Shown: positions 28,614 to 39,344, counted from the stretch's first letter. The stretch is 50,289 nt of DNA from an uncultured Neomegalonema sp. (GCA_937928005.1 CALFVD010000019.1:1-50289); one strand, 5' to 3'. The notes: generated by a model not told the origin, from the sequence alone. Translations and numbers: made by a program.

Positions 28614-29012
28614 ATGAATCTTTCCGATCCCGTCGGCGATATGCTAACCCGCATCCGTAATGCGCAGATGCGTGGCAAATCGACCGTCTCGACCCCTGCT
28701 TCCAAGCTGCGTGGCTGGATACTTGATGTCCTCAAGGACGAGGGTTTTATCCGTGGCTATGAAGGCATGGATGATGAAAACGGCAAGCCGCAATTCTCGA
28801 TCTCGCTCAAATATTTCGAGGGCCAGCCGGTTATCCGTGAGCTGACCCGCGTGTCGAAGCCTGGTCGTCGCGTCTACAGCAACGTTAAGGAAATGCCGCG
28901 CGTCCGTAACGGCTTGGGTGTCTCTATCGTTTCGACGCCGAAGGGCGTTATGTCCGATGCCAGTGCCCGTGATGCCAATGTTGGCGGCGAAGTTCTATGC
29001 ACCGTCTTCTAG
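28614..29012 (+). CDS. rpsH: 30S ribosomal protein S8
   Basis: S8, 132 aa, binds the central domain of 16S rRNA and in E. coli represses the spc operon. It contains [21 protein letters not shown] and the C-terminal [40 protein letters not shown] lies five bases before the ATG. Confidence 0.99.
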   Translation: MNLSDPVGDMLTRIRNAQMRGKSTVSTPASKLRGWILDVLKDEGFIRGYEGMDDENGKPQFSISLKYFEGQPVIRELTRVSKPGRRVYSNVKEMPRVRNGLGVSIVSTPKGVMSDASARDANVGGEVLCTVF

Positions 29013-29045
29013 GCGGCATATCGACCTGAAAGGAATGAGGGAAAT

Positions 29046-29579
29046 ATGTCCCGAATTGGTAAAAGACCGGTCGAGGTGCCCAGCGGCGTCGAGATCAAGA
29101 TGGATGGTAACACCATCAATGTGAAAGGCCCAAAAGGTCAGCGCGTCTTTAATGCCCCCAGCGATGTTGTCGTGGCGATGGAAGATGGTGCCGTTACGGT
29201 TCAACCCGCAAACGATACCAAACGCGCTCGTCAGATGTGGGGAATGTCCCGTACGCAGGTCGAGAACTGCATCAAGGGTGTCAGCGAGGGCTTTACGCGC
29301 AAGCTGGCAATTCAAGGCGTTGGTTATCGTGCACAGGCGCAGGGCAAGACCCTCAAACTGTCGCTCGGCTACTCGCATGACATCGACTTCGCTATCCCTG
29401 AGGGTATCGAAGTGAAGACACCGAAAGCCACCGAGATTGAGGTTTCGGGTATCGATCAACAGCTCGTCGGCCAAGTCGCCGCGAACATCCGTGAGTGGCG
29501 CAAGCCTGAGCCTTACAAGGGCAAGGGTATCCGCTACGAAGACGAATATATCTTCCGTAAGGAAGGCAAGAAGAAGTAA
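29046..29579 (+). CDS. rplF: 50S ribosomal protein L6
   Basis: L6, 177 aa, near the sarcin-ricin loop. Two repeated domains are seen: [31 protein letters not shown] at the front and [22 protein letters not shown] then the C-terminal [23 protein letters not shown]. Length is standard. Confidence 0.99.
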   Translation: MSRIGKRPVEVPSGVEIKMDGNTINVKGPKGQRVFNAPSDVVVAMEDGAVTVQPANDTKRARQMWGMSRTQVENCIKGVSEGFTRKLAIQGVGYRAQAQGKTLKLSLGYSHDIDFAIPEGIEVKTPKATEIEVSGIDQQLVGQVAANIREWRKPEPYKGKGIRYEDEYIFRKEGKKK

Positions 29580-29592
29580 GGACCGACCAGAG

Positions 29593-29952
29593 ATGCCTAA
29601 ATCATCCATGTCCCCTCTTGCCCGTCGCCGGATGCGCGTTCGTAGCAAGCTCAAGCGCGTTCAGCGTGGCCGCTTGCGTCTCAGCGTTTTCCGTTCGGGC
29701 AGCAATATCTACGCTCAGGTTATCGATGATACCAAGGGTGTTACCGTGGCTTCCGCGTCAACGCTCGACAAGGATCTCGGCTTGCGCAACAAAGCGAATG
29801 TCGATTCTGCGGCGAAAGTTGGCAAATTGATCGCCGAACGAGCAAAATCCGCTGGGGTCGAAGACGTGTACTTTGACCGTAGTGGTTATCTGTTCCATGG
29901 CCGTGTGAAGGCGCTTGCGGATTCTGCCCGCGAAGCCGGCCTCAATTTCTAG
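29593..29952 (+). CDS. rplR: 50S ribosomal protein L18
   Basis: L18, 119 aa, brings 5S rRNA to the 50S subunit with L5. It contains [35 protein letters not shown] and the C-terminal [27 protein letters not shown]. The ATG at 29593 gives the expected length; the longer open frame upstream is a shadow of rplF. Confidence 0.98.
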   Translation: MPKSSMSPLARRRMRVRSKLKRVQRGRLRLSVFRSGSNIYAQVIDDTKGVTVASASTLDKDLGLRNKANVDSAAKVGKLIAERAKSAGVEDVYFDRSGYLFHGRVKALADSAREAGLNF

Positions 29953-29964
29953 GAGAGCGCGCTC

Positions 29965-30525
29965 ATGGCACGTAGAGATAGAGAAGAAGAGCAGTCAGAA
30001 TTCATTGACCGTCTCGTCCACATCAACCGTGTGGCAAAGGTTGTTAAGGGTGGCCGTCGCTTCGGTTTTGCTGCACTCGTCGTTGTTGGCGATCAGAAAG
30101 GTCGCGTCGGCTTCGGTAAAGGCAAGGCTCGCGAGGTGCCAGAGGCAATTCGTAAAGCGACCGAGCAAGCGAAGACCAACATTATTCGCGTACCGCTTCG
30201 CGAAGGCCGCACGCTGCACCACGATATCGAAGGTCGTTGGGGCGCAGGTAAGGTCGTCATGCGCAGTGCGCCAGAAGGTACTGGCATTATTGCCGGTGGT
30301 CCAATGCGTGCTGTGTTTGAGACGCTTGGTGTGCGTGATGTGGTGGCAAAGTCCAACGGTTCACAGAACCCCTACAACATGGTTCGCGCGACCATTGAGG
30401 GTCTGAAACTCGAAGATAGCCCCCGCCGTGTTGCTTCGCGTCGCGGAATGAAGGTTTCTGACCTCGTTTCCCGTCGTCAGGAACCCGTTCAGAAAACTGA
30501 AGAAGTTACCGGAGAGGACGCATAA
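29965..30525 (+). CDS. rpsE: 30S ribosomal protein S5
   Basis: S5, 186 aa, at the mRNA entry channel, affecting fidelity. It contains [32 protein letters not shown] with the spectinomycin-site loop, [18 protein letters not shown] and [39 protein letters not shown]. The C-terminus extends by some 15 acidic and polar residues. Confidence 0.99.
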   Translation: MARRDREEEQSEFIDRLVHINRVAKVVKGGRRFGFAALVVVGDQKGRVGFGKGKAREVPEAIRKATEQAKTNIIRVPLREGRTLHHDIEGRWGAGKVVMRSAPEGTGIIAGGPMRAVFETLGVRDVVAKSNGSQNPYNMVRATIEGLKLEDSPRRVASRRGMKVSDLVSRRQEPVQKTEEVTGEDA

Positions 30526-30526
30526 G

Positions 30527-30715
30527 TTGGCTAAGACAGTCGTCGTCAAGCAGATCGGCAGTCCGATCCGCCGCCCCAAAGACCAGCGTGATACGCTGAT
30601 CGGTTTGGGCTTGAACAAGATGAACAAGACCCGCGAACTGGAGGACACTCCTTCCGTGCGCGGTATGATCAATAAGATCCCCCACCTCGTACAGGTGGTT
30701 GAAGAGCGGGGCTAA
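30527..30715 (+). CDS. rpmD: 50S ribosomal protein L30, TTG start
   Basis: L30, 62 aa. It reads [20 protein letters not shown] and [26 protein letters not shown]. The only sensible start is TTG at 30527, one base after the rpsE stop, with GGAGAGGA about eight bases upstream; no in-frame ATG exists before the family sequence. The TTG may lower output or be compensated by the strong ribosome site. Confidence 0.95.
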   Translation: MAKTVVVKQIGSPIRRPKDQRDTLIGLGLNKMNKTRELEDTPSVRGMINKIPHLVQVVEERG

Positions 30716-30787
30716 GGCTCCCATTTGTATAGGCCGCGTGCCGGGCGCTGTTGACGCGCGCCCGTGCCTCCGGCAAAGGAGAGCGTC

Positions 30788-31291
30788 ATGAAACTACACG
30801 AATTGCGCGATAATGCTGGCGCGACCAAAAGCAAAAAGCGTCGCGGTCGCGGCCCCGGTTCCGGCCTCGGTAAGATGGGTGGACGCGGTATCAAAGGTCA
30901 GACGTCCCGTTCGGGTGTTGCCATCAAAGGCTTCGAGGGCGGCCAGATGCCGATCCACCGTCGCCTACCCAAGCGCGGCTTCAATAGCCTTAATCGTAAA
31001 CAATACGCAGTCGTTAACACGGGTCAGCTTCAGGCTGCCGTGGACCGTGGCGCTATCGACGCTTCACAGCCCGTTACAATGCAGTCGTTAATTGATGGTG
31101 GCGTTGTCCGTCGCAGTCGTAAACACGGTCTGCGCGTCCTCGGAAAAGGGGAATTGACGAGCGGATTGAAAATCACCGCAGCCGGAGCGTCGGAAGGCGC
31201 GAAGGAACTCGTCTCTAAAGCTGGCGGCTCGATCACCATCGAAGTCGTTGCCCCCGTAGCCGCTGAGAAATCAGCGGAACAGGAAGCGTAA
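30788..31291 (+). CDS. rplO: 50S ribosomal protein L15
   Basis: L15, 167 aa, a late-assembly protein. It contains [42 protein letters not shown] family text (basic and glycine-rich), then [20 protein letters not shown]. It ends with about 15 extra Ala/Glu residues ([11 protein letters not shown]). AAAGGAGA lies about five bases before the ATG. Confidence 0.98.
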   Translation: MKLHELRDNAGATKSKKRRGRGPGSGLGKMGGRGIKGQTSRSGVAIKGFEGGQMPIHRRLPKRGFNSLNRKQYAVVNTGQLQAAVDRGAIDASQPVTMQSLIDGGVVRRSRKHGLRVLGKGELTSGLKITAAGASEGAKELVSKAGGSITIEVVAPVAAEKSAEQEA

Positions 31292-31330
31292 GCACCTAGG
31301 CTTGCGCCTTCCTCCGAACCGGAGTGCGTC

Positions 31331-32662
31331 ATGGCTTCTGCCGCTGAACAACTCGCCGCGAATATGAGCTGGAAGGCTTTTGGTAAGGCCAAGGATCTGC
31401 AGAGCCGCTTGCTCTTCACCCTTGGTCTGTTGATCGTCTACCGTCTTGGCACCTATATCCCGCTTCCTGATGTTGATCCGGAGCAATTGCGTCGTCTTGT
31501 CGAGCAACAGACGGGCGGTATTGGGGATATTCTTAACACGTTCACCGGCGGCGCGATTGGGCGCATGTCGATCTTTGCGCTTGGCATTATGCCATACATT
31601 TCCGCCTCCATTATCATGCAACTTCTGACCTCGATGGTTCCATCGTTGGAGAAGCTGAAAAAAGATGGTGAGCAGGGCCGCAAGAAAATCAACCAGTACA
31701 CCCGCTATGGTACTCTTGGTCTTGCGACTGTTCAGGCATGGGGCATGTCGGTCGGTCTCGACTCCAATGACATCTTCGCCACGGGCGGTACTTTTGCGAT
31801 AATCGTGGCAGCGACGACATTGGTCGGCGGCACGATGTTCTTGATGTGGCTTGGTGAGCAGATTACGGCGCGGGGCGTCGGTAACGGTATCTCGCTCATT
31901 ATTTTCTGCGGCATTGTCGCGGAATTACCGGGTGCTATCGCTCAGACTCTCGATATGGGTAAGCAGGGTATTCTATCGCCTGCGGTCATCATCGGTATCC
32001 TGATCATGGCCGTGCTGGTCATCGCTTTTGTTGTCTTTATGGAGCGGGCGCAGCGGCGTATTCTCATCCAATACCCGAAACGTCAGGTTAACCAGGGTAA
32101 GATGGTTGGTGGCGAGAACTCGCACCTGCCTCTCAAGGTCAACACGGCTGGCGTCATACCGCCAATCTTTGCTTCATCTCTGCTGATTTTGCCGCTTACG
32201 GCAGTTGGCTTCTTTGGCCAAGGCGGCCCTGATTGGCTGACAACGATTACGTCACTGCTTGGTCGCGGCCAACCACTCTACCTTGGCCTCTATGTCGCAC
32301 TGATCGTTTTCTTCGCGTTCTTCTACACGGCGGTCGTCTTTAATCCTGAAGAGGTTGCTGACAATCTGAAGAAACATGGTGGTTTCGTGCCGGGTATTCG
32401 ACCCGGTAAGAACACGGCTAAATATCTCGATTATGTTTTGACCCGCCTCACAGTCGTTGGCGCGATCTACCTATCGCTGGTCTGTCTTCTGCCTGAGATA
32501 TTGACATCTCGCATGTCAGTACCGTTCTACTTTGGCGGCACATCGCTGCTCATCATCGTCTCGGTTACGATGGATACTGTCTCACAGATACAAAGCCACT
32601 TGCTTGCGCACCAATATGAAGGTCTGATCCAACGATCAAAACTTCGGGGACGCAAGCGATGA
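31331..32662 (+). CDS. secY: preprotein translocase channel SecY
   Basis: SecY, 443 aa, the pore of the Sec translocon in the inner membrane. Ten membrane segments can be placed. Diagnostic text: [40 protein letters not shown] (plug and lateral gate region), [21 protein letters not shown] and, near the end, [15 protein letters not shown]. Its stop overlaps adk as ATGA, an arrangement common across alphaproteobacteria. Confidence 0.99.
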   Translation: MASAAEQLAANMSWKAFGKAKDLQSRLLFTLGLLIVYRLGTYIPLPDVDPEQLRRLVEQQTGGIGDILNTFTGGAIGRMSIFALGIMPYISASIIMQLLTSMVPSLEKLKKDGEQGRKKINQYTRYGTLGLATVQAWGMSVGLDSNDIFATGGTFAIIVAATTLVGGTMFLMWLGEQITARGVGNGISLIIFCGIVAELPGAIAQTLDMGKQGILSPAVIIGILIMAVLVIAFVVFMERAQRRILIQYPKRQVNQGKMVGGENSHLPLKVNTAGVIPPIFASSLLILPLTAVGFFGQGGPDWLTTITSLLGRGQPLYLGLYVALIVFFAFFYTAVVFNPEEVADNLKKHGGFVPGIRPGKNTAKYLDYVLTRLTVVGAIYLSLVCLLPEILTSRMSVPFYFGGTSLLIIVSVTMDTVSQIQSHLLAHQYEGLIQRSKLRGRKR

Positions 32663-33306
32663 ACATCATTCTTCTTGGCCCGCCCGGCGCAGGGAAAGGA
32701 ACTCAGGCCCGTGTTCTTGTCGAGCGGGATGGCATGGTACAGCTTTCCACCGGCGATATGCTTCGCGCTGCCGTTGCGGCGGGAACTGAGGTTGGGAAGC
32801 GTGCAAAGGCTGTGATGGACGCTGGAAACCTTGTGACCGATGAGATCGTTATCGGGATCATCTCCGATCGTCTGGATGAGCCGGACGTTAAAGGCGGCGC
32901 GATCTTTGACGGCTTTCCCCGTACGCTCGCTCAGGCGGATGCCCTTGGCGACCTGCTCGCCGCGAAGGGCATGTCCCTCGATAAAGTGGTCGAGATGCGC
33001 TGCGACGACGAAGAACTCGTCACCCGCGTCATAGGGCGCTTTACGTGCAGCGGATGCGGTGAAGGCTACCACGATACTTTCAAGCCGCCGAAGGTTGAAG
33101 GCGAATGCGACAAATGCGACGCCAATGGTTTTGTGCGTCGCCCGGACGACAACGAAGATGCGATGCGCAATCGTCTTTTCGTCTATTACAAGGAAACGTC
33201 ACCGCTAATCGGCTACTACTACGCGAAGGATAATCTCGCGATGGTGGATGGTACGGCGGCAATCGATGAGGTCACGGCGCAAATCGCGCAAGCCCTTAAG
33301 AATTAA
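32659..33306 (+). CDS. adk: adenylate kinase, zinc-lid type
   Basis: Adk, 215 aa, interconverts AMP and ATP with [14 protein letters not shown] is the P-loop; [16 protein letters not shown] and [12 protein letters not shown] are the AMP site. The lid carries four cysteines in two pairs ([10 protein letters not shown] and CDKC), the metal-binding form also found in Gram-positive bacteria, here usual for alphaproteobacteria. Confidence 0.98.
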   Translation: MNIILLGPPGAGKGTQARVLVERDGMVQLSTGDMLRAAVAAGTEVGKRAKAVMDAGNLVTDEIVIGIISDRLDEPDVKGGAIFDGFPRTLAQADALGDLLAAKGMSLDKVVEMRCDDEELVTRVIGRFTCSGCGEGYHDTFKPPKVEGECDKCDANGFVRRPDDNEDAMRNRLFVYYKETSPLIGYYYAKDNLAMVDGTAAIDEVTAQIAQALKN

Positions 33307-33392
33307 CAACGTCGCTTTTCATGCGACAAACACTTGAAGAGACATGCGGTTTGGGCTATTCCCGCCGCTCCTGATACGACGGAGAGAACATC

Positions 33393-33761
33393 GTGGCACG
33401 TATTGCAGGCGTGAATATTCCGACCAACAAGCGCGCAGTTATCGCGCTGACTTATATCCATGGCATCGGCCCAAATATCGCAAAGGAAATTTGCGAGAAA
33501 GTTGGGATCGAATCCGCGCGCCGCATCAACGAGCTGACGGATGCTGAAGTCCTTCAGATTCGCGAGGCAATCGACGCCGATTACATGGTCGAAGGCGATC
33601 TTCGCCGTGACCGTTTGATGAACATCAAGCGTCTGATGGACCTTGGTTGCTATCGTGGCCTGCGTCACCGTCGCGGGTTGCCCGTTCGCGGTCAGCGCAC
33701 TCACACCAACGCACGCACCCGCAAAGGCCCCGCAAAGGCCATCGCCGGCAAGAAGAAATAA
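33393..33761 (+). CDS. rpsM: 30S ribosomal protein S13, GTG start
   Basis: S13, 122 aa, contacts P-site tRNA and bridges the subunits. It reads [32 protein letters not shown] and ends with [23 protein letters not shown]. The start is GTG with GGAGAG seven bases upstream. The 86-bp gap before it could hold a promoter, with TTGAAG near 33334 as a possible -35. Confidence 0.98.
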   Translation: MARIAGVNIPTNKRAVIALTYIHGIGPNIAKEICEKVGIESARRINELTDAEVLQIREAIDADYMVEGDLRRDRLMNIKRLMDLGCYRGLRHRRGLPVRGQRTHTNARTRKGPAKAIAGKKK

Positions 33762-33773
33762 GGAGGCCGACGG

Positions 33774-34163
33774 ATGGCACGCGAAAAGGCGCGCACGAAG
33801 CGCAAAGAACGTAAGAATATTGCATCGGGCGTTGCCCATGTGAATGCGAGCTTTAACAACACGCTCATCTCTATCACCGATGTGCAGGGCAACGCGATTT
33901 CGTGGTCCTCTTCGGGCAATATGGGCTTTAAAGGCTCGCGCAAATCCACACCTTATGCTGCTCAGATGGCCGCAGAAGATGCGGGCAAGAAAGCACAAGA
34001 GCACGGAATGCGCACGCTCGAAGTTATGGTTCAGGGGCCGGGTTCGGGCCGCGAATCGGCACTCCGTGCGTTGCAAGCTGTGGGCTTCACGATCACCGCA
34101 ATTCGTGATGTGACCCCAATTCCCCATAACGGCTGTCGCCCGCCAAAGCGTCGCCGCGTCTGA
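33774..34163 (+). CDS. rpsK: 30S ribosomal protein S11
   Basis: S11, 129 aa, of the 30S platform near the E site. It contains [32 protein letters not shown] and the C-terminal [25 protein letters not shown] lies eight bases before the ATG. Confidence 0.99.
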   Translation: MAREKARTKRKERKNIASGVAHVNASFNNTLISITDVQGNAISWSSSGNMGFKGSRKSTPYAAQMAAEDAGKKAQEHGMRTLEVMVQGPGSGRESALRALQAVGFTITAIRDVTPIPHNGCRPPKRRRV

Positions 34164-34303
34164 ATTCTGTGCCATTCACTGGCGCATGAATACCCCCGTT
34201 CCTGTCTGTTGACCGGAGCGGGGTACTCGTTTGAACCACGGATACGGAATCCTCGGGAGATAGGGCGGGCGGTTCACCCGGCTCTACGAGAATGGAGGCT
34301 CCT

Positions 34304-35320
34304 TTGATCCAGAGAAACTGGACCGACCTTATCAAGCCCTCAGGTCTTGATATTCAACCGGGTGTCGACCCGAAGAAAAAAGCGACCATCGTCGCCGAGC
34401 CGTTAGAACGCGGCTTTGGCCTGACCATCGGTAACGCGCTGCGCCGCGTGCTTCTCTCCTCGATCCAGGGGGCGGCTGTGACCGCGATCCAGATTGATGG
34501 CGTGCTGCATGAGTTCAGTTCAGTCGCCGGTGTCCGCGAAGACGTGACCGACATAGTTCTCAACATCAAATCTCTCTCGCTTGCCATGCACGCTGAGGGG
34601 CCAAAACGCCTGTCGCTCCATGCGAAAGGCCCCGGCCCTGTCAAGGCATCGGCGATTACAGAGACGGCTGATATCGAGATCATGAATCCCGATCATGTTA
34701 TCTGCCATCTCGATGAGGAGGCTGAAATCCACATGGAGCTAACCGTTGAGGTTGGTAAAGGGTATGTTCCGGCGGATAACAACCGCGCCGAAGACGCACC
34801 GATTGGGATTATCCCCGTTGATGCGCTCTACAGCCCGGTTCGCCGTGTCAGCTACAAAGTCGAGCCGACCCGTGAAGGTCAGGTTCTCGATTATGACAAG
34901 CTGACGATGAGCATCGAAACCGATGGATCGATTTCGCCTGAAGATGTGTTGGCTTTTGCCGCACGTATTCTTCAGGATCAGCTTCGCACCTTCCTTAATT
35001 TTGAAGAGCCTGAAGAGCAGGTTCGACAGGCTGAGGAACCAGAGCTTGAATTCAATCCGTTGCTTCTGAAGAAAGTCGATGAGCTGGAACTTTCGGTCCG
35101 CTCGGCAAACTGCCTGAAGAATGATAACATCGTTTATATCGGTGACTTGATCCAGAAGACGGAAGCGGAAATGCTCCGCACCCCGAATTTTGGACGCAAA
35201 TCGCTCAACGAGATCAAGGAAGTGCTGAACGGCATGGGCTTGCATCTCGGTATGGATGTAACCGAATGGCCACCCGAAAATATCGACGAATTGTCGAAGA
35301 AGTTTGAAGACCAGTTCTAA
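34304..35320 (+). CDS. rpoA: RNA polymerase alpha subunit, TTG start
   Basis: Alpha, 338 aa, assembles RNA polymerase through its N-terminal domain ([25 protein letters not shown]) and touches activators and UP elements through the C-terminal domain ([46 protein letters not shown]). An ATG at 34292 is in frame, but it overlaps the ribosome site GGAGG at 34294-34298. The TTG at 34304 has ideal spacing, begins [11 protein letters not shown] as relatives do, and gives the family length of 338, so TTG is preferred. A 140-bp gap precedes it. Confidence 0.97.
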   Translation: MIQRNWTDLIKPSGLDIQPGVDPKKKATIVAEPLERGFGLTIGNALRRVLLSSIQGAAVTAIQIDGVLHEFSSVAGVREDVTDIVLNIKSLSLAMHAEGPKRLSLHAKGPGPVKASAITETADIEIMNPDHVICHLDEEAEIHMELTVEVGKGYVPADNNRAEDAPIGIIPVDALYSPVRRVSYKVEPTREGQVLDYDKLTMSIETDGSISPEDVLAFAARILQDQLRTFLNFEEPEEQVRQAEEPELEFNPLLLKKVDELELSVRSANCLKNDNIVYIGDLIQKTEAEMLRTPNFGRKSLNEIKEVLNGMGLHLGMDVTEWPPENIDELSKKFEDQF

Positions 35321-35428
35321 GCTACAAGAATGGGGTGGCCCTATGGGGCCATCCTCAACGCGGTCGCTTATAATCAAGAAGATCACCCGGCGACCTGACA
35401 AAGCAAAAACACGAAGAAGGAATATCCC

Positions 35429-35854
35429 ATGCGCCACGGTAACGGACGCCGCAAACTAAACCGCACCCATTCGCACCGTCAGGCAATGCTGGCCAATATG
35501 GCCGCTTCCCTGATTGAGCATGAGCAGATCAAGACGACGCTGCCAAAAGCCAAGGAAATCCGCCCTTATGTCGAGCGTCTGATTACGCTCGGTAAGCGCG
35601 GTGATGTCCATGCCCGTCGCCTCGCCCGCTCGAAACTCAAGACCGATGCCGCTGTTACAAAGCTGTTTGAGCTTGCCAAACGATACGAAGACCGCTCCGG
35701 CGGTTATACCCGCATTATGAAAGCGGGCTTTCGCTTTGGTGATGCCGCGCCGATGGCTGTGATTGAGATGATCGACCGTGACCATGATGCAAAAGGCATG
35801 GTGGATCGTGAACGCGCCGCTATCGAAGACGCGATGATGGACGCTCAAGAATAA
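35429..35854 (+). CDS. rplQ: 50S ribosomal protein L17
   Basis: L17, 141 aa, a tunnel-exit protein. [49 protein letters not shown] is diagnostic in short blocks such as [10 protein letters not shown] and KTTLPKAKE. It is the last gene of the ribosomal block and a terminator follows. Confidence 0.98.
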   Translation: MRHGNGRRKLNRTHSHRQAMLANMAASLIEHEQIKTTLPKAKEIRPYVERLITLGKRGDVHARRLARSKLKTDAAVTKLFELAKRYEDRSGGYTRIMKAGFRFGDAAPMAVIEMIDRDHDAKGMVDRERAAIEDAMMDAQE

Positions 35855-35876
35855 GCCACGGCGACATATTGATTTG

Positions 35877-35909
35877 AAAAGCGTCTCCGAAAGGGGGCGC
35901 TTTTTTTGT
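35877..35909 (+). terminator. rho-independent terminator after rplQ
   Basis: AAAGCGTCTCC pairs with GGGGGCGCTTT (two G-U pairs) around a CGAAA loop, followed by a T-run. It ends the alpha operon. Confidence 0.85.
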
Positions 35910-35995
35910 TGAGAACACGCTGCACATCGCTTTGGTAAGCTTTAAATCAACACGCATATCCGTTATGTAAAAGAGAACAAAGCGAGGAGGCGGGC

Positions 35996-37474
35996 ATGAT
36001 CGGTAGACGGTTATTGGCGGTGATGGGGGTATGTGTTGGCTTGGCAATGCTCGTCGCCTTTGGCATCGGCCAAAGCGTAGCGCGACAGGAAACCGTGCAA
36101 TCGCCATTGACCACGAATGCCCCGTTGCCTGAGCCGCTCGATGTCTTCGAGTTATCGCAATCAGAGCCAAACATAGCGGAAATTCCGCAATCGCCACAGC
36201 AAATTAACCTGTCTTTTGCGCCTGTCATCCGCTCGGCGGCTCCGGCGGTCGCCAGCATCTATACCAAGACATTTATGCGGCGGCGTTTTACCGACCCAAT
36301 GTTCGAGATGCTATTCGGTGGCCAGCTTGGTCAGCAATCGAGGGAGCAAACATCCCTGGGGTCCGGGGTTATCGTCGATGAAAGCGGCGTCGTTCTGACG
36401 AATGCACATGTCATTGAAGGAGCGGATGAAATCACGGTCGCGTTGACCGACCGCCGCGAATTTATTGCCCGTGTCCTGCTCGTGGATGAACGCACTGATC
36501 TTGCGGTGCTGAAGATCGATGCGACCAACCTACCGTTCCTGAAATTCCGCGATTCCGATACGATGCAGGTTGGTGATCTTGTCCTAGCCATCGGCAACCC
36601 CTTCGGTGTGGGCCAGACTGTCACCAGCGGTATCATATCCGCCCAGACGCGCAGCACAGAGGGCGGGCGCGTGTTTATTCAGACAGATGCAGCGATCAAT
36701 CCGGGCAATTCTGGTGGCGCATTGGTGGATATGGGTGGGCAGTTAATCGGCATCAACACGATGATCCTCAGCCCCTCCGGCGGATCAAACGGTATTGGTT
36801 TTGCGATTCCCGCCGACCTCGCGCGCCAAGCGGTCGAGTCTGCCGCGACTGGCAATGACACTGTGGCCCGTGCATGGCTTGGGATTGAAGGCCAAACAGT
36901 CACGCAAGAAATCGCAGAGTCCCTTGGCCTTGCTTTGCCCAACGGCGTCATCCTTTCGCGGCTTCATCCACGTAGTGCCTTGCTCGAAGCGGGTCTGCAA
37001 CCCGGCGATATCGTCCTCGATGTCGAAGGTTTGCCCGTCTCCGATATCGCCTCGCTCGACTATCGCCTCGGCACGGGGCCGCTTGGGTCTAGCCTACCCG
37101 TAGGTTTTCTGCGCGATGGCAAGCGCATGGATACAACGGTCAAGCTCGTCACTGCGCCCGAAGAACCGCCGCGCGATACGGCCACCATCGGGGGACGTAC
37201 GCCGCTTTCAGGCACGACCATCGCCAATATTAACCCGGCTCTGTCGCAGGAGAACGGCCTAAGTCCGGCTCTGGAGGGTGTAATCGTATTGCAAGCGCAG
37301 AGCGGTTTTGCAGCGCGTTATGGCATCCGTCCGGGTGATATTCTGCGTGAGATTAACGGCGCATCCATTCAGCGGGTAGCGGATGTGGAAGCGGCGTTGG
37401 TCCGGGCGAATGGCTATTGGCGCATTGCACTTGAGCGGGACGGCAGAGTGCTGCGGTTGGAAACGCGCGGATGA
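35996..37474 (+). CDS. Do/HtrA-family periplasmic serine protease
   Basis: A 492-aa trypsin-fold protease for damaged envelope proteins. An N-terminal signal or anchor (about residues 5-28) exports it. The catalytic triad is intact: His138 (TNAHVIEG), Asp168 (RTDLAVLKID) and Ser239 (NPGNSGGALVD). Two PDZ domains follow (about 290-375 and 400-490), the second short. GAGGAGG precedes the ATG. It overlaps rarA by ATGA; the rplQ-protease-rarA order is usual in Rhodobacteraceae. Whether it is DegP- or DegQ-like cannot be decided. Confidence 0.92.
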   Translation: MIGRRLLAVMGVCVGLAMLVAFGIGQSVARQETVQSPLTTNAPLPEPLDVFELSQSEPNIAEIPQSPQQINLSFAPVIRSAAPAVASIYTKTFMRRRFTDPMFEMLFGGQLGQQSREQTSLGSGVIVDESGVVLTNAHVIEGADEITVALTDRREFIARVLLVDERTDLAVLKIDATNLPFLKFRDSDTMQVGDLVLAIGNPFGVGQTVTSGIISAQTRSTEGGRVFIQTDAAINPGNSGGALVDMGGQLIGINTMILSPSGGSNGIGFAIPADLARQAVESAATGNDTVARAWLGIEGQTVTQEIAESLGLALPNGVILSRLHPRSALLEAGLQPGDIVLDVEGLPVSDIASLDYRLGTGPLGSSLPVGFLRDGKRMDTTVKLVTAPEEPPRDTATIGGRTPLSGTTIANINPALSQENGLSPALEGVIVLQAQSGFAARYGIRPGDILREINGASIQRVADVEAALVRANGYWRIALERDGRVLRLETRG

Positions 37475-38775
37475 GCGATCTGTTCGGTGCGGCAGGGTTG
37501 GAGAATGATGCGCCGCGCCCTCTGGCTGACCGCCTACGCCCTCGCACCCTAGCGGAGGTGATCGGCCAAGATCATCTGCTCGCGCATGATGCGCCTCTTG
37601 GCCGAATGGTTGGTGCGCGCCGCTTGAGTTCGGCGATTTTATGGGGGCCGCCGGGAGTGGGCAAGACCACCATTGCCCGCCTTCTCGCCGATGCTACTGA
37701 TCTACATTTCGAGCAGATTAGCGCCATTTTCACCGGCGTCGCCGATCTACGCAAAGTCTTTGAGGAGGCCAAAGCCCGCCGTGCGGTAGGGCAGGGCACA
37801 TTGCTATTTGTCGATGAAATCCACCGTTTCAACCGCGCTCAGCAAGATAGCTTTCTCCCCCATATGGAAAACGGTGCCATCGTCCTGATCGGCGCGACCA
37901 CTGAGAACCCGTCTTTCGAGTTGAATGCCGCGATCCTCAGCCGCGCGCAGGTTCTTGTCCTTCGCCGTTTGGATGAGGCGGCATTGGAGACCTTGTTGGT
38001 GCGGGCCGAAGAGTATGCCGCGCCATTGCCGCTTACCCCAGAAGCGCGTGAAACCTTAATCGCGATGGCCGATGGCGATGGCCGCTTCCTGCTCAATCTG
38101 GCCGAGGAACTGTTTGCGCAAGATAGCGGCGAGGTGCTTGATGTGCCCGCCCTTGCCGCTGCCCTCGCGCGGCGTGCGCCGATCTACGATAAGGGTAGGG
38201 AAGGGCATTATAACCTGATCTCTGCCTTGCATAAATCTGTGCGCGGCTCTGATCCCGATGCTGCACTCTACTGGATGGCGCGGATGCTCAAGGGCGGCGA
38301 AGATCCGCTTTATATCGCCCGCCGCGTGGTGCGCATGGCGGTCGAAGATATCGGCCTCGCCGATCCGCAGGCATTGACGCAGGCGCTTGCCGCCAAGGAA
38401 ACCTATGACTTTCTTGGCTCGCCGGAGGGCGAACTCGCCATTGCACAGGCGGTCGTCTACGTTGCCACAGCCCCCAAATCCAACGCCGCTTACACCGCCT
38501 ACAAATCAGCGATGCGCGCGGCGGGTGAAACCGGGTCGCTTGATCCACCTATGCACATCTTGAACGCGCCGACATCAATGATGAAGGAGATGGGCTACGG
38601 CAAGGATTACGCCTACGACCATGACGCGCCCGACGGTTTTTCGGGCAGTGACTATTTCCCTGAAAGCATGGGCAGGACAGTGTTTTATCAGCCTGTGGAG
38701 CGCGGATTCGAGCGCGAATTGCGCAAGAGGCTTGACTATTGGTCCCGATTGCGTGGAAAAAATTCTATTGAATGA
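37471..38775 (+). CDS. rarA: replication-associated recombination protein A (MgsA/WRNIP1 family)
   Basis: A 434-aa AAA+ ATPase acting at stalled replication forks. RPRTLAEVIGQDHLL opens the domain; GPPGVGKTT is Walker A, LLFVDEIHRFNRAQQD is Walker B and ATTENPSFELNAAILSR is sensor I. The C-terminal tetramerisation part contains YNLISALHKSVRGSDPDAALYWMARML and EDIGLADPQAL. Translation is coupled to the upstream protease gene. Confidence 0.96.
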   Translation: MSDLFGAAGLENDAPRPLADRLRPRTLAEVIGQDHLLAHDAPLGRMVGARRLSSAILWGPPGVGKTTIARLLADATDLHFEQISAIFTGVADLRKVFEEAKARRAVGQGTLLFVDEIHRFNRAQQDSFLPHMENGAIVLIGATTENPSFELNAAILSRAQVLVLRRLDEAALETLLVRAEEYAAPLPLTPEARETLIAMADGDGRFLLNLAEELFAQDSGEVLDVPALAAALARRAPIYDKGREGHYNLISALHKSVRGSDPDAALYWMARMLKGGEDPLYIARRVVRMAVEDIGLADPQALTQALAAKETYDFLGSPEGELAIAQAVVYVATAPKSNAAYTAYKSAMRAAGETGSLDPPMHILNAPTSMMKEMGYGKDYAYDHDAPDGFSGSDYFPESMGRTVFYQPVERGFERELRKRLDYWSRLRGKNSIE

Positions 38776-38799
38776 ATTTATAATGTCAGGGTTCGTGCA

Positions 38800-39237
38800 T
38801 TGGCCAACCTGCATCGTGTTGTCTATTTGAGTGCAGCGACTGGCGAGGCCGATACAGTCGATCTGCGAAGCATTGCACATCAGTGTCAGCGCAACAACAG
38901 CCATACAGGTGTCACAGGTCTGTTGATGTTTATCGATGGTTCCTTCCTGCAAGTCATTGAAGGGGAGAGCGGTGTCATCACCGAATTACTCGAAACCCTG
39001 CGCAGCGACCACCGCCACAAAGATATCACCATCATTGAAGAAAAGCCGGTAGAAGCGCGCCTCTTTCCGCAATGGTGCATGGAGGTTAGAAAAGCCGAAT
39101 TCGACAACACCATTGCGAATTGCGAGGAAACTTTCGCCGAAACCATTAAGCGGATCGAGCGTGTTGAGGGTGAAATGTTGTTGACGGTGTTCCTGCAACA
39201 ATTCTTTGACTCCGCCCAGCCGGTCCACGCGCTGTAG
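38800..39237 (+). CDS. short BLUF-domain blue-light photoreceptor, TTG start
   Basis: A 145-aa protein that is one BLUF domain plus a short C-terminal helical cap. The FAD-photocycle residues all lie at a constant offset of 12 from AppA of R. sphaeroides: Tyr9 (AppA 21), Asn33 (45), Gln51 (63), Trp92 (104) and Met94 (106), in VVYLSAATG, RNNSHTGVTGLL, GSFLQVIEGE and FPQWCMEV. No output domain is fused, so it should signal through a partner, as other short BLUF proteins do. An in-frame stop lies just upstream, so the TTG with AGG nine bases before it is the likely start. It follows rarA by 24 bases. Confidence 0.9.
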   Translation: MANLHRVVYLSAATGEADTVDLRSIAHQCQRNNSHTGVTGLLMFIDGSFLQVIEGESGVITELLETLRSDHRHKDITIIEEKPVEARLFPQWCMEVRKAEFDNTIANCEETFAETIKRIERVEGEMLLTVFLQQFFDSAQPVHAL

Positions 39238-39251
39238 CCGAGGTAAATCGC

Positions 39252-39288
39252 TATAAAAGAAAAGGGCCGCACCATCGGTGCAGCCCTT
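39252..39288 (-). terminator. minus-strand rho-independent terminator
   Basis: Reading the minus strand, AAGGGCTGCACC pairs with GGTGCGGCCCTT (one U-G pair) around a three-base loop, then TTTTCTTTT. In plus-strand RNA the same stem has a C-A mismatch and no U-run, so it serves a minus-strand transcript, that is, the small ORF to its right. Confidence 0.8.
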
Positions 39289-39344
39289 CGCAGGATGGGT
39301 CTGAAAGACCGTCCGAGCTATCGGGCATCGCCCGACCGCTTCTG

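Noticed and set aside
28000..28614. 204-codon minus-strand frame across rplE and rpsN
   Set aside because: Antisense to two certain ribosomal genes, with no recognisable protein.
35331..35354. Inverted repeat GGTGGCCC/GGGCCATCC between rpoA and rplQ as a terminator
   Set aside because: No T-run follows and rplQ belongs to the same operon; at most a processing hairpin.
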